Source of the DNA: Polyodon spathula
Lineage: Eukaryota > Chordata > Actinopteri > Acipenseriformes > Polyodontidae
NCBI RefSeq assembly: GCF_017654505.1
Contig: NC_054552.1
Coordinates: 34,358,097-34,422,096, forward strand
DNA: 64,000 nucleotides
Direction of reading: 5' to 3'
Shown here: positions 15,922-28,059 of the stretch, in pieces
How the letters are laid out: each line of letters opens with the position of its first letter
How positions within the stretch are numbered: the first letter of the stretch is position 1
Notes under the pieces: model-generated
Told to the model about the DNA's origin: nothing
Database searches by the model: none
Seen by the model: the letters and a program-made list of their open reading frames with translations, nothing else
Made by a program: the position numbers and the translations under genes

Positions 15922-18349
15922 CAACCAACAAAAAAACATCAATTCTCTGCTGCGTCCTGCAGCAAAGTTATTTTGCGTGGGTTCTTTCTTTGCAGGGAAC
16001 AGCAGAAGAAGCAGAATGAAAACTGGACCCAGTAATACTGTGTGTAAGGTTAGTGCTCTTCCCTGCATTGTGACAAAGAGCCAGTGTTTCCGTACACTGG
16101 TGGGGACGTCAGTACTTCATGCTGCTGTGCTCTGATCTCTCGGGATTTTATCACCACTGTTGTTCTTCCACAGGTTGTACCATGAGCCCTTTTTACACCC
16201 ACAAAGCAGTCACTAACTAGACTGTCAGCTACATTTACTCTCCTCCTTTCTGGGTACTGTATGTTTCTGTGCTTTTATAAAATCCGTGCTGATTGAAATG
16301 TATGTTTTTAATGATGTGTGAAGGGACTGTTTTATTCAGTGCCATGGAGACGGAGAGGGATGAAGCTGTCTCTTTGTTGTGCTTGGCAGTTGGCAGTTGG
16401 GATGAGTTGTTTCGGTTGATGTCATCACTCCCGTAGCATGTACAGCTCAGAAGAGAGTGACAATGTGGGCGTGCTGGTGAGGATCCAGCACGGGGTGAAT
16501 ACAGGGTAGTAATACATTGCAGTAACATTTGAAATATCAGGATGTCTTTATTATTTCATTGAGTTATTTGAGTAACTCATCATGAGCCCAACAGCTGTAA
16601 TGCATCTGCTTTTTAGTGAGACCTTTGCTTGTTTAATTGCACGAACAATATGCCATTTTATCTTTAAAAAAAGTGTTACATACATAGTTTTTAAAATAAA
16701 TAGTTTATAGTTTATATTGCATTTGAGTTAAGGATGGACATTTTTTTTTTTTAATCTTTTCACATTTTGCTAAAATCCAAACAAATACTAACAGTTGCTG
16801 TGTTTTTCTTTTATTGAATGCCCTGTAATTAAGCCATTTTGTCCCCCAAACGTTTATTTAAAACATCAAATTACATCCACTCCTCTCTGTACTCGACACC
16901 CTTTTCTTTCATGAGGACCTCACAGGTCATAAAAAAAAGAAAAATGTATCCACTCGACTGAAGCAGGAAGCAGCACAGAGGCTTTGTGGAAGCAGCACCT
17001 CTTACACGTGTGTCTGCTCTATATACAGTGCCCTGCTGGGATAGCGAGAGTGGCAGGATAATGAGGTGCATTAAAAATCCAATACACTACAAAAACAAGG
17101 AAAACTATTTTTCAGAACAACAACAGCAATAGCGTGTTCTGCACAGTAAACAACATGGACGGTAGCGTGTCAAAGATCAAGCGGTCGTTTTGTGCTTTTG
17201 AGTTGGTTACGAGTATCTTGCTGGTGGTAAAGATGGGGAGATTCCCATGCATTTGTGTGCATTGGCTCTCTGTATCGGCAGAGGGTGGATAGCGAGGATG
17301 GAGGTATAACAGGGGAGCCCAGCATTGGTTAATATGGATACCGGTTGTTGTGGAATGCATTATAACAGAGGTGGTATAACGAGGGAGGGCTGTCCAGCAC
17401 TCTAACTACAGCCCCTTTCACTGTCACTCCCACATAGTGTGAAACCATGTACCTGGGTTGTACCCGGGTCGCAGCAACCCACCTCAGGATGTGGGTCGAC
17501 GCGATTTGCCCTGGACCGAGTGAGGTAAAATGCATGATGACCATGCGTAAGCCCAACGAAATAACAAACAGCCACGTCTGCGTGAAAGTTTCACTTCCAC
17601 ATGGAACGTTTCTATTTATTCTGTTTCGCTATATTTTTGTTGTTTGAGACACACAAAGAGCCAGATTGCAGCAGGGATAAAGAAACATTTTCTCTAATCA
17701 ACGTTTGGGCTGATGGCTCAATCCAGAGAAGCTAGGATGGACGCGTCAGTAACAAGCTGCTTCCGGTGCATTGATATGACCTGGGTAGGTTCCGACCCGG
17801 GTAGAGTAGCCAATGTGATGAAAGTGGCTTGATGATGATTAATGACCAGCTTTGCCAAGAGAAATCAAATGCAAATGTATGTTTTTCTCTTCATATTTTC
17901 TTATAAATTGGATATATTGACCTTTTTTGGCTGGTGTATTCCCAAAGCAGCCCAAAGATATCACAAACTAACTTCATTAGAGGCAATTATGTTGTGTAGG
18001 GATGTATTCCTAAAGCATTAGTGTGCTGTTAAAGGTCCAGTTTATTTATTGTCATACAGACCATATATAGTAACATACAGCAAAACAAATGCCCCTTTTC
18101 CCCTTCAGTTTAATAATGTGCTCCGTATCAGCATGTGGTCCATCCAGATGATAATCGTGTGTAACCTGTGGAGTGAGTAGGGTTAATGACAGCTAGTATA
18201 TCCTGTTTGAGCAGCAACACCATGTGAGCCCAGTGAAGTGTGCTTCTAAGCCTCCTTGCTTAATGTAGCAGCATGAACATCATTTGCATAATTTCAGCTA
18301 CATACTGGAGCAGGAATGCAGCTAGCAGAGTCCCAGCTGTGTCTGAACT
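15921..18349. other. Unique non-coding sequence flanking a candidate transposon remnant
   Basis: About 2.4 kb of mostly single-copy sequence. It includes a short 7 bp inverted repeat at 16560-16579 (TGAGTTA and TAACTCA), a T-run at 16741-16753, and the CpG-rich element at 17461-17803. No gene is supported; frames at 16235-16528 and 17112-17647 show no family motif. Confidence 0.5.
17461..17803. mobile_element. Candidate small DNA transposon remnant (inverted termini)
   Basis: TACCCGGGTCG at 17461-17471 is the reverse complement of CGACCCGGGTA at 17793-17803. The similarity continues inward: with one indel, ACCCACCTCA on the left matches ACCCAGGTCA in the complement of the right end at 8 of 10 positions. 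The left part of the 343 bp interval is CpG-rich against AT-rich surroundings, as expected of a younger insertion. The interval is too short for a transposase, so this would be a non-autonomous (MITE-like) copy. No clear target-site duplication is visible and I cannot assign a superfamily. Confidence 0.35.
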
Positions 18350-20472
18350 CTGCGATTGAACAGAGTCACACTCTGACACACTGCTCATAGATTGAACAGA
18401 GTCACAGTCTGACACACTGCTCATAGATTGAACAGAGTCACAGTCTGACACACTGCTCATAGATTGAACAGAGTCACAGTCTGACACACTGCTCATAGAT
18501 TGAACAGAGTCACAGTCTAGCACACTGCTCATAGATTGAACAGAGTCACAGTCTGACACACTGCTCATAGATTGAACAGAGTCACAGTCTGACACACTGC
18601 TCATAGATTGAACAGAGTCACAGTCTGACACACTGCTCATAGATTGAACAGAGTCACAGTCTAGCACACTGCTCATAGATTGAACAGAGTCACAGTCTAG
18701 TACATTGCTCATAGATTGAACAGAGTCACACTCTGACACACTGCTCATAGATTGAACAGAGTCACAGTCTGACACACTGCTCATAGATTGAACAGAGTCA
18801 CAGTCTGACACACTGCTCATAGATTAAACAGAGTCACACTCTGACACACTGCTCATAGATTGAACAGAGTCACAGTCTAGCACACTGCTCATAGATTGAA
18901 CAGAGTCACAGTCTAGTACACTGCTCATAGATTGAACAGAGTCACAGTCTAGCACACTGCTCATAGATTGAACAGAGTCACAGTCTGACACACTGCTCAT
19001 AGATTGAACAGAGTCACAGTCTAGTACACTGCTCATAGATTGAACAGAGTCACAGTCTAGCACACTGCTCATAGATTGAACAGAGTCACAGTCTGACACA
19101 CTGCTCATAGATTGAACAGAGTCACAGTCTGACACACTGCTCATAGATTGAACAGAGTCACAGTCTGACACACTGCTCATAGATTGAACAGAGTCACAGT
19201 CTGACACACTGCTCATAGATTGAACAGAGTCACAGTCTGACACACTGCTCATAGATTGAACAGAGTCACACTCTGACACACTGCTCATAGATTGAACAGA
19301 GTCACAGTCTAGCACACTGCTCATAGATTGGACAGAGTCACAGTCTAGCACACTGCTCATAGATTGGTCAGAGTCACAGTCTAGCACACTGCTCATAGAT
19401 TGAACAGATTCGCACTCTGACACACTGCTCATAGATTGAACAGAGTCACAGTCTAGCACACTGCTCATAGATTGAACAGAGTCACAGTCTAGTACACTGC
19501 TCATAGATTGGTCAGAGTCACAGTCTAGCACACTGCTCATAGATTGAACAGATTCGCACTCTGACACACTGCTCATAGATTGAACAGAGTCACACTCTGA
19601 CACACTGCTCATAGATTGAACAGAGTCACAGTCTGACATACTGCTCATAGATTGAACAGAGTCACAGTCTAGCACACTGCTCATAGATTGAACAGAGTCA
19701 CACTCTGACACACTGCTCATAGATTGAACAGAGTCACAGTCTGACACACTGCTCATAGATTGAACAGAGTCACAGTCTGACACACTGCTCATAGATTGAA
19801 CAGAGTCACACTCTGACACACTGCTCATAGATTGAACAGAGTCACAGTCTGACACACTGCTCATAGATTGAACAGAGTCACAGTCTGACACACTGCTCAT
19901 AGATTGAACAGAGTCACAGTCTGACACACTGCTCATAGATTGAACAGAGTCACACTCTGACACACTGCTCATAGATTGAACAGAGTCACAGTCTAGCACA
20001 CTGCTCATAGATTGAACAGAGTCACAGTCTGACACACTGCTCATAGATTGAACAGAGTCACAGTCTAGCACACTGCTCATAGATTGAACAGAGTCACAGT
20101 CTGACACACTGCTCATAGATTGAACAGAGTCACAGTCTGACACACTGCTCATAGATTGAACAGAGTCACAGTCTACACACTGCTCATAGATTGAACAGAG
20201 TCACAGTCTAGCACACTGCTCATAGATTGAACAGAGTCACAGTCTGACACACTGCTCATAGATTGAACAGAGTCACAGTCTGACACACTGCTCATAGATT
20301 GAACAGAGTCACAGTCTGACACACTGCTCATAGATTGAACAGAGTCACAGTCTGACACACTGCTCATAGATTGAACAGAGTCACAGTCTGACACACTGCT
20401 CATAGATTGAACAGAGTCACAGTCTGACACACTGCTCATAGATTGAACAGAGTCACAGTCTGACACACTGCT
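18350..20472. repeat. Large 36 bp minisatellite, about 59 units
   Basis: A 36 bp unit is tandemly repeated about 59 times with little divergence. Most units differ only at two or three positions: GTCTGAC versus GTCTAG(C/T) versus CTCTGAC. Because 36 is a multiple of three and the unit has no stop in one minus-strand frame, that frame reads as repeats of MSSVSDCDSVQS. It is broken by a stop in one unit (near 18821-18825, TTAA instead of TTGA) and by a one-base deletion near 20174. Most unit variants change the amino acid (S/L, D/E, V/D). Together these argue that it is a non-coding minisatellite and not a protein gene. There are no spacers, so it is not a CRISPR array. Confidence 0.97.
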
Positions 20473-21246
20473 CCAGCTGTGTTGAATGCTCTTATCTTGC
20501 TTGTAACTTGTCTTGCATCATGGCAATGCTACTACTTGACTCATACTCCCCCACCCCAAATCCCAACGCAGAACTCGCTCAATTTGGACCAGAAGTAATT
20601 TCAGCACTTAGTAATAACCCTCGTTCTTGCACCCTTTATGAAGTTTAGAAGAGTCAAACTCATTAACTCATAGCCCCAAATATATTGACCTTAATGCATC
20701 TTGTGCACATGAATGCATTGCAGGATTTTTTTTTTTCCATGACCCTTTAAGCAGTCAATAATTTAAACATGTTGTAACTCTGCTGTCTCTGGTCTCCAGG
20801 ACACCTCCAGAAACTGAAGCGTAGTATCAGAGGAGTCATTCCACAAATCCCTTTTCATTCATTATTCATTTGATTAATTAGATAATTAATTAAAATGTCA
20901 GATAGCAAAATATTGCATGAGAACAATTCTATATTAGGGAGCACCTTTTACTGCAATTGTTTTGGTTCAAATTGAAGCAACATAATATAGAAAGCGTTGT
21001 AAAATTAGATGCATGCATGAACTACTGTAACATGCTTAAAAAGTTAAAGTTGGCACACTGGGCTGGTGCCCTAGCCCTTCACCTCTAATCCAGTTTTGGA
21101 AAGAGATTTAGAGGTCTGATGCCCTAAACAGTTGGCAGGAGCCCTTATGAAAGCAGATAGGTACTGGATGGGCAAGCATGCACTCACCCATACGTGTGCA
21201 GAACTGGCATGAGGCATTTTAGCAGGGCAATGTGGGGCAAGCTCAC
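20473..21246. other. Unique non-coding sequence
   Basis: Single-copy sequence with a T-run near 20727-20736. The part from 21060 to 21246 could be a diverged interspersed repeat but I cannot identify it. No gene seen. Confidence 0.45.
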
Positions 21247-21283
<37 letters not shown>

Positions 21284-21296
21284 TATTATTATTATA
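21247..21296. repeat. (AAT)n(ATT)n self-complementary microsatellite
   Basis: About 12 AAT units switch directly to about four ATT units, so part of the array is its own inverted repeat. Confidence 0.95.
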
Positions 21297-21421
21297 TAAT
21301 TATGAACTTCACTCACAGTGTAGTGATATTTGGTCTCTATAGATAGGTACAAAATAAAAATGATGTTTTATTTCATGTGGGATGACGGGCACAATAATGA
21401 CATATTACGTGTCACACATTA
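21297..21421. other. Spacer between two self-complementary arrays
   Basis: 125 bp of single-copy sequence between two AAT/ATT arrays. Nothing else seen. Confidence 0.6.

Positions 21422-22394
<973 letters not shown>

Positions 22395-22466
<72 letters not shown>
22395..22466. repeat. (TA)n microsatellite
   Basis: About 35 TA units with one AA break near 22421. Confidence 0.96.
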
Positions 22467-22468
<2 letters not shown>

Positions 22469-23003
22469 TTTTTTAAGAGAAGAATTTCCCTCTGTAAAGA
22501 TGAAATCTAAGTTTGCAGTACATCATCAATGTTAGTCACACAGTTTTGTAAGCTGCCAGGCTGCTTATACGGTACCCATGATTCACGGCAGGCTTTCAGT
22601 TGTGTGGCATTACTGTCACATTCTCCGGACCATGTGGTACGTTGTCATAGCAGACTGTTTCAGTAAAGTTTGCTGGGCAGCTGGCTCAAAGAGGAATTTA
22701 TGTCACCTATCATCTTGCTATTCAATGGTCACACATTCCAATTGGTACCTCCATTTAAACAGAGAACTTGATTCAAGCAGACTAACACATCTCCACCCAC
22801 ACCCCACGCAACAAACACACACGCTGTCAGTGTGAAAGGACTTATTCTACATTTTAAAATCTGCATGTTTAAACTTTGCTCTTTCTTTCTGTTTTTGTTC
22901 TTCTCAATATACAATGTGATCAACCTTTTTTTTTTTTTTTAACTAACAGCTTGTTGTTAATGGCTACTGAGAACCCACAAATACATTTTTGAACCAGTAG
23001 AAA

Positions 23004-23007
<4 letters not shown>
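22467..23007. other. Unique non-coding sequence
   Basis: Single-copy sequence with a T-run at 22927-22940. Frames at 22578-22923 carry no recognised motif. Confidence 0.5.

Positions 23008-23047
<40 letters not shown>
23008..23047. repeat. (CA)n microsatellite
   Basis: About 20 perfect CA units. Confidence 0.97.
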
Positions 23048-23050
<3 letters not shown>

Positions 23051-23477
23051 GTTTATCTAGTACATAAAGCAGGACTCATACACTGTATGTATATTATATA
23101 AAACCAAGCTAAATTAAGTAAAACAAGCCATAACAAAGATAGGACTATGAAATGAAATGATGAAGCTTATTAGTTCATATTGGAAGCCTTGGGTGGGTTC
23201 TCTCAATTGCATATCTGAGTTCAATGTAATCAAGGTGTGAAAAGGGCTCACACCTCAGTTTACAGATCCAAATATAAATCTTACCTGTAAATGTGTTATT
23301 AAAAGCTTTGACTATTTACAACAAGGGGTTTTTACAGTAACATTTTAAATAGCACAGCATCAGTGTTAATCTTCATGTTATGGCCATTTTTCAGCAACAT
23401 GATATATTTACTCTGGCCTGTAGATGCATTATTGAGTAACCGACAGAGCAGGTGTGGACTGATTGATCCTACTTTGC
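23048..23477. other. Unique non-coding sequence
   Basis: Single-copy spacer; a TGATTGAT motif lies at 23460-23467. No gene seen. Confidence 0.5.
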
Positions 23478-23588
23478 CCACTGTTTCCACTGTTTCCACG
23501 GTTTCCACGGTTTTCACTGTTTCCACGGTTTCCACGGTTTTCACTGTTTCCACTGTTTCTGCGGTTTCCACTGTTTCCACGGTTTCTC
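23478..23588. repeat. 9 bp minisatellite (GTTTCCACN type)
   Basis: About 12 units of a 9 bp motif related to GTTTCCACG or GTTTCCACT, with GTTTTCACT and GTTTCTGCG variants. The minus strand reads as Glu-Thr-Val repeats, which is only the repeat translated because 9 is a multiple of three. Confidence 0.93.
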
Positions 23589-24092
23589 TTTGGTATTGAT
23601 GATATAGTTCCTGAAAGAGGCAGATGTGTTAAGTTTGACTTAAGTGTGCTAAAGTGAGCACATTTAACTAAAGTGTGCTACATAATGCAGAATAACATGT
23701 TTTCCAACTGAGTGTTTGTTTGTTACCAAGATACCACCTAGCTAGCTATCTATTTGCCATAGAAATTCCATAACTTCTGAATGTCGTTTCACATATAAAA
23801 CGAAACCATATGATACAAAATTCTGCTGCAAAAAAATGCAAAAAGTGCATGTGCTGTTGTGCACAGACTTGTCTCTGCATGCCCTGGAACTAGCATGGAA
23901 AAGAACATGATTTTCCTAATCTTATGCACTTACATCTGCATTTGAATTCAGTGACAGCTGATGAGCTGGCGAGGTCATTGGATGTACAAGCACTCATTTA
24001 AAAGCAGACATGAGAGCGGGACGGGGGTTAGTTGGGTCTATCAGAGCTGTCAGTCAATTAATGACAATTATTGAGCAAGGACACTCAGGGGA
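23589..24092. other. Unique sequence with a candidate conserved element
   Basis: A short inverted repeat TGTGCT/AGCACA sits at 23645-23662 inside a duplicated AAGTGTGCTA word. From about 23940 to 24080 the sequence is repeat-free and rich in homeodomain cores, with CTGTCA next to TCAATTAATGACAATTA, which looks enhancer-like. No gene seen. Confidence 0.3.
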
Positions 24093-24121
24093 AAAGAGAG
24101 AGAGAGAGAGAGAGAGAGAGG
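24093..24121. repeat. (GA)n microsatellite
   Basis: About 13 GA units, a short purine run. Confidence 0.95.
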
Positions 24122-24834
24122 GAATGAGAATGACCATGGAGGAGTGATGCTGGGAAAAGGAGAAATTCAAGAAATAAAAGAGACTCTGCGTTACACAGGC
24201 TGTACCCAAAAGGATTAGCTGCACCCCTGCATCCCTATGTCAAAAGTGAAAAACGCTGTATGGAACTGTGCTACAGCCAAAGAGTAGTGTGCAGTCTGCT
24301 TGAGATTGAGGCAGAAATATGTGCAATATGTACATTGACCCAGGTAAACCAGGAAGATATATAATGATGTATTTCTTCTTCTCTTGTTCTGGTTTCTTTA
24401 GCCATGGGGTTTGCAGCCTGTGTTCTGTAAGACTGTTGTATATTTGAGTCACTCATTTAAAGAACATCCTGCATTCAAGCTTTACAAGTCACAGATCAGA
24501 GCTCCCCCGCATGCCCCTTGTCTCAAGCAGGTACTGCAATGAGGCATGAAGAAAGGAAATGGGTGAGAGCAGATAATAGCGTGTATAGAAATACACTTGG
24601 GTTTGCACTGAAGCGAATGTGCCTCGTAAAAACCTGGTTAGCACATTCTAATGAAGGAAGATTAACAATAAGCCCCTTATGTCTGTGTCAGTAAAAGATA
24701 GTAAAGGGGGGGGGGGAATTAAAAAGTGTACATGTCGGGTGCAGAGCGACTCTGACACATATTCTCTCCTTAAAAAAAGAGAGAATGAGGAAAAAAACAA
24801 CGGATGACAAAGAAAGAAAGAAACCGTTTGAAAT

Positions 24835-24915
24835 TTTCCAGCTGGCACACTTTAATTTGCCACCATTCTAATTAAAATGCAAATTCAATTTATAATTAGC
24901 AACCACAGTATCCGA
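24835..24915. promoter_or_regulatory. Candidate conserved non-coding element
   Basis: Short block with TAATTT, CTAATTAAAATGCAAATTC (homeodomain core next to an octamer-like ATGCAAAT) and TAATTAG within 60 bp. Motif-based inference only. Confidence 0.25.
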
Positions 24916-26589
24916 GAAACCACCTTGTGTGCTGCACAAACATATGGGGTGGCAGTGGCTAATGGAAAGTTTCGAAGCGGGGAGGAAGCTGAAAGTTTGC
25001 CTCTGCAGTTCGCAGCCCTGTGGTCCCGGTGGTACGGTAGAGAGAGAGGACAGCTCCATCACTGCTGAGGAAGAGATCTGCTGGGGAGCTCACTCTCCTG
25101 TCACGTTGAGTGTCAAAGGTCATTCTCTATGCCACTGCAGCACCACAGAGGGGTCATTCAATCAAAAGGTCTTGGGCCAAAATTAACCTTCCCCGGCTCC
25201 CAGATAATTCATTTAAAGTGTGAGGGAGAATCACTGCGATTGAGCCTGTGTATATATATATATATATATGCCAACTTTCTAGCTTTTCATATCTCACCCA
25301 GCATGACAGGGAAGAAGTGGCATTAGCCATTCACTGCTTGGCTTGCTTGATCACACCTGTTAATAAGTGTTGGGATTTCCAATCTAATTACATATCAACT
25401 AATCCTATTGGATTCATGTTGAATTCCTGTGAAATGTATCCTCAGTGTGTTCCCAATTAAGTGTATCGGTACTTCCTTTGACGTGTCGTCGGTATTCATG
25501 TGTGCAGGATGGGTTAAGGTTTGAAGCTTAATTTGAATTCAATATTAGTTCAATGGGAAATGTATCACTTCACACGTAATTATATTTGAATTACTGATAT
25601 TTGTTATGAAGTGTTAGCCAGTGGGTTATAGCTTAAGCAGTGGGTATCATTCTGACTGGAGCAACACGTGGGATGTTTTTGCTGCCCTGTCCCCCAGCTC
25701 ACCCCCTTTAAGTTTCATGAATTTATTTTGGTGTAATATTCCTTACTTCATTACCTGTCCAGGTCTCATAGCCAGGATCTTAAAGAGACTGGAATCATCT
25801 CTGTGTAACGCAGATGGCTTCTAAAACAGCCAAACACAGACACAAATGAAAACAATATTACATATACAAGCAATAGCTGCTCCAATCCAGGTGTTTCTGT
25901 GCCTCTGTGTATATTTGCACTGAAGAGGGTGAGGTGCAGTTCTTCTGCTGTGAAAAATGAAACAAGCCTCTTGGTATCATCGTTACATTGGAGAACAGAG
26001 CCACAATCTCAGTGAAATGAACCCCTTTGAACTGACTGCAATGCTCCTGTGCTTGCTTGAGTGTTTGTGCTCATCTTTACAGAGTGTGGCTTATCATACA
26101 AAAACTCCATTTAGTTCCCAGGCTTTTCTGAAAGTGCTTTCTCATGCCCTTCCACACATATCATCACAGCGCTGAGTCTCTTCTGATGCTACAGCCAGGC
26201 TCCCTTCATCTATGTCAATTTGAGCTTAGAAGAAAAAACTAAATTAGCTAAATATTGCTTCAGGTTCACAAGCAGCCAAGGCATAGAAACGTCTTTAGTA
26301 TTGCAGTATAATTTAAATCCAGGTTCCAGATGCAAAACTGACACCTGCTGACAGGTACTTCTCTTTCAGATTTGCATGTCTGATGATATCACACAGCTTT
26401 GACTGAAATCCCTGTGCTAGCTTTTTATTCTAAAAGGAAGCAACGATTCCCGATATTTCCTGTTATTTTCTAGTACATTTAGGACAAAACGAGTTACATC
26501 CAAAGTAATATAGGAAATACTAACTTGATTACATTATGGTATTCATGTAAATTAACACATGGGAGAGTGTTTGCTAGGAGGCAGGCTCT

Positions 26590-26720
26590 ACAGAGTCCAG
26601 ACGAAGGGGGTGCATGTTATTAATTCCTCTAATAATTACTGTCATGTTGAAGTGAACAGCGAGTGCTGGGGAGGTCAATACTTCACCTTCTTAAAGGCAA
26701 CATTAGGGCTGGGCACAGAT
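26590..26720. promoter_or_regulatory. Candidate conserved non-coding element
   Basis: Repeat-free block with TTATTAATTCC and TAATAATTACTG cores followed by GAGGTCAAT. The texture is enhancer-like; no conservation data available. Confidence 0.2.
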
Positions 26721-27328
26721 ATTGAAGAGGCAGCATGAATTTAACAGCCACTGGTGTCAGAACTGGAAGGAAAGGTCAGACCTGCTCTTATCAAAGAGAA
26801 GCCATTTTCAAATCAGCTTGTGTTCAGGTGATTTTGGTGACAGCTGGGTTCCAGGTCTCTAAGGCTGGGGATCCAAACAAGCTCCACCAGACACTAAAGT
26901 GTATTCTTTGCAGAGGACTGGGCTGCAGCCGATAACCCCATTCCTCACCTCCCTCCGAATCGCAGTCACTCTCCCACACAAGGACGGGTGTCTTTCTCAT
27001 CTTCTGATAGATGTCCCTGTCTGAACCGTAACGCGCCCCCCCTGAACCCACAGGGTCACGGGACAAAGACTACCAGAGTCCTAGACAGTAATAAAAAGTG
27101 GCGAGTGTCAAACCTAACCATGTAAGACTTCTCCTGTTTTGCATTAGGTGTCATTTCAAAGCTGGCCCAGAGCTTCCATTCAATGTTTGTCTAAGGCAGA
27201 GAGGAGAGTCTTGACTGTACATCAGGCTGATATTGGTGCGCCTGGACCATGTATTCCAGCTTTGCTTTGCAGTAAATACAAACACAGGCAGATCTGAAGC
27301 CAAATTAATATTGCTTGCTTTCATTTAC

Positions 27329-27330
27329 AG

Positions 27331-27374
<44 letters not shown>

Positions 27375-27400
27375 ATTATTTATTATTATTATTATTATTA
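27329..27400. repeat. (TTA)n microsatellite
   Basis: About 23 TTA units with AGTA and TATT interruptions. Confidence 0.95.
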
Positions 27401-28059
27401 ATTATGCTCCAGTAATGTAGAAATTCTTTCTTTTTTTTAGACTCATGACCTCTTTTAAACAGCCAGGGGATGGAACTGACCCCAGATTGTGAGTGAATAC
27501 ATGAAAGTCAAAATGATGCATGGGTGAGAACGGGAGCGGATTCTGAGACGGGACATAACCAAAGCACCCTGAACCTTCCCCACATTGTTTTCTTATATCT
27601 CTGCCCTCTGCCAAATGTGATGTCACTCTTGTAGCTCTATCACAGGGCCACCTGTTGCCCTGTTAATTATTCTGAGGAGATATTCATAAATCATAACACA
27701 CAGCAATTAATCAAGCTGTCAGCGCCAGAGTCAGAGGTCATGCATGGAAAGTTAAAGGTCACCTCCAGGGTGTGAAAGGTCATGGCTGTGTGGCATCTCT
27801 CATTGTTAAGTCATGTCAGGAGAAGAGCCGAAAAACAAAGGGGAAATCAAAGTCCAGGGAGAAAGAAGAAGACAACAAAACAGAGTCCAGAGTGAGGGGC
27901 TTGGACCCAAAGCACAAAGGAGATCAAATTGAGCTGTCATTACAGCAATAGCTTCTCCAGCCGGCAACACTATCACACACCGCCATGCCTTTCAGCTGCT
28001 AGCATTCCCATAAAACACCATGCTTCAGAGCACCATTTCCATAATGAATGGGGCTATGT
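27401..28059. other. Unique sequence upstream of the polypyrimidine tract
   Basis: Single-copy sequence containing the AGGTCA cluster at 27655-27815. The last 14 bases (28046-28059) begin the 34 bp segment that reappears at 29449. No gene seen. Confidence 0.5.
27655..27815 (+). promoter_or_regulatory. Candidate regulatory element with three AGGTCA half-sites at 21 bp period
   Basis: AGGTCA occurs at 27735-27740, 27756-27761 and 27777-27782, all on the plus strand and each exactly 21 bp after the last, which is two helical turns. AGGTCA is the core half-site of many nuclear receptors; two of the copies are preceded by AA, as monomer-binding receptors such as ROR and NR5A prefer. Upstream are homeodomain cores TTAATTATT and CAATTAATCA. 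Function is inferred. Confidence 0.4.

Larger units (their letters stand above)
24122..27328. other. Unique non-coding sequence
   Basis: About 3.2 kb of mostly single-copy sequence with a G-run (24706-24716) and a short TA run (25249-25269). Frames at 24240-24456, 24868-25186, 25621-25824, 25957-26175 and 26735-27066 show no domain I recognise. Two enhancer-like AT-rich islands are listed separately. Confidence 0.5.

Noticed and set aside
18260..20466. Long minus-strand frames of a repeated 12-residue Ser/Asp/Cys unit
   Set aside because: They are a 36 bp minisatellite read in frame. A stop, a frameshift and amino-acid-changing unit variation argue against a protein.
18350..20472. CRISPR-like array
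   Set aside because: Units are directly adjacent with no unique spacers, and the setting is vertebrate-like.
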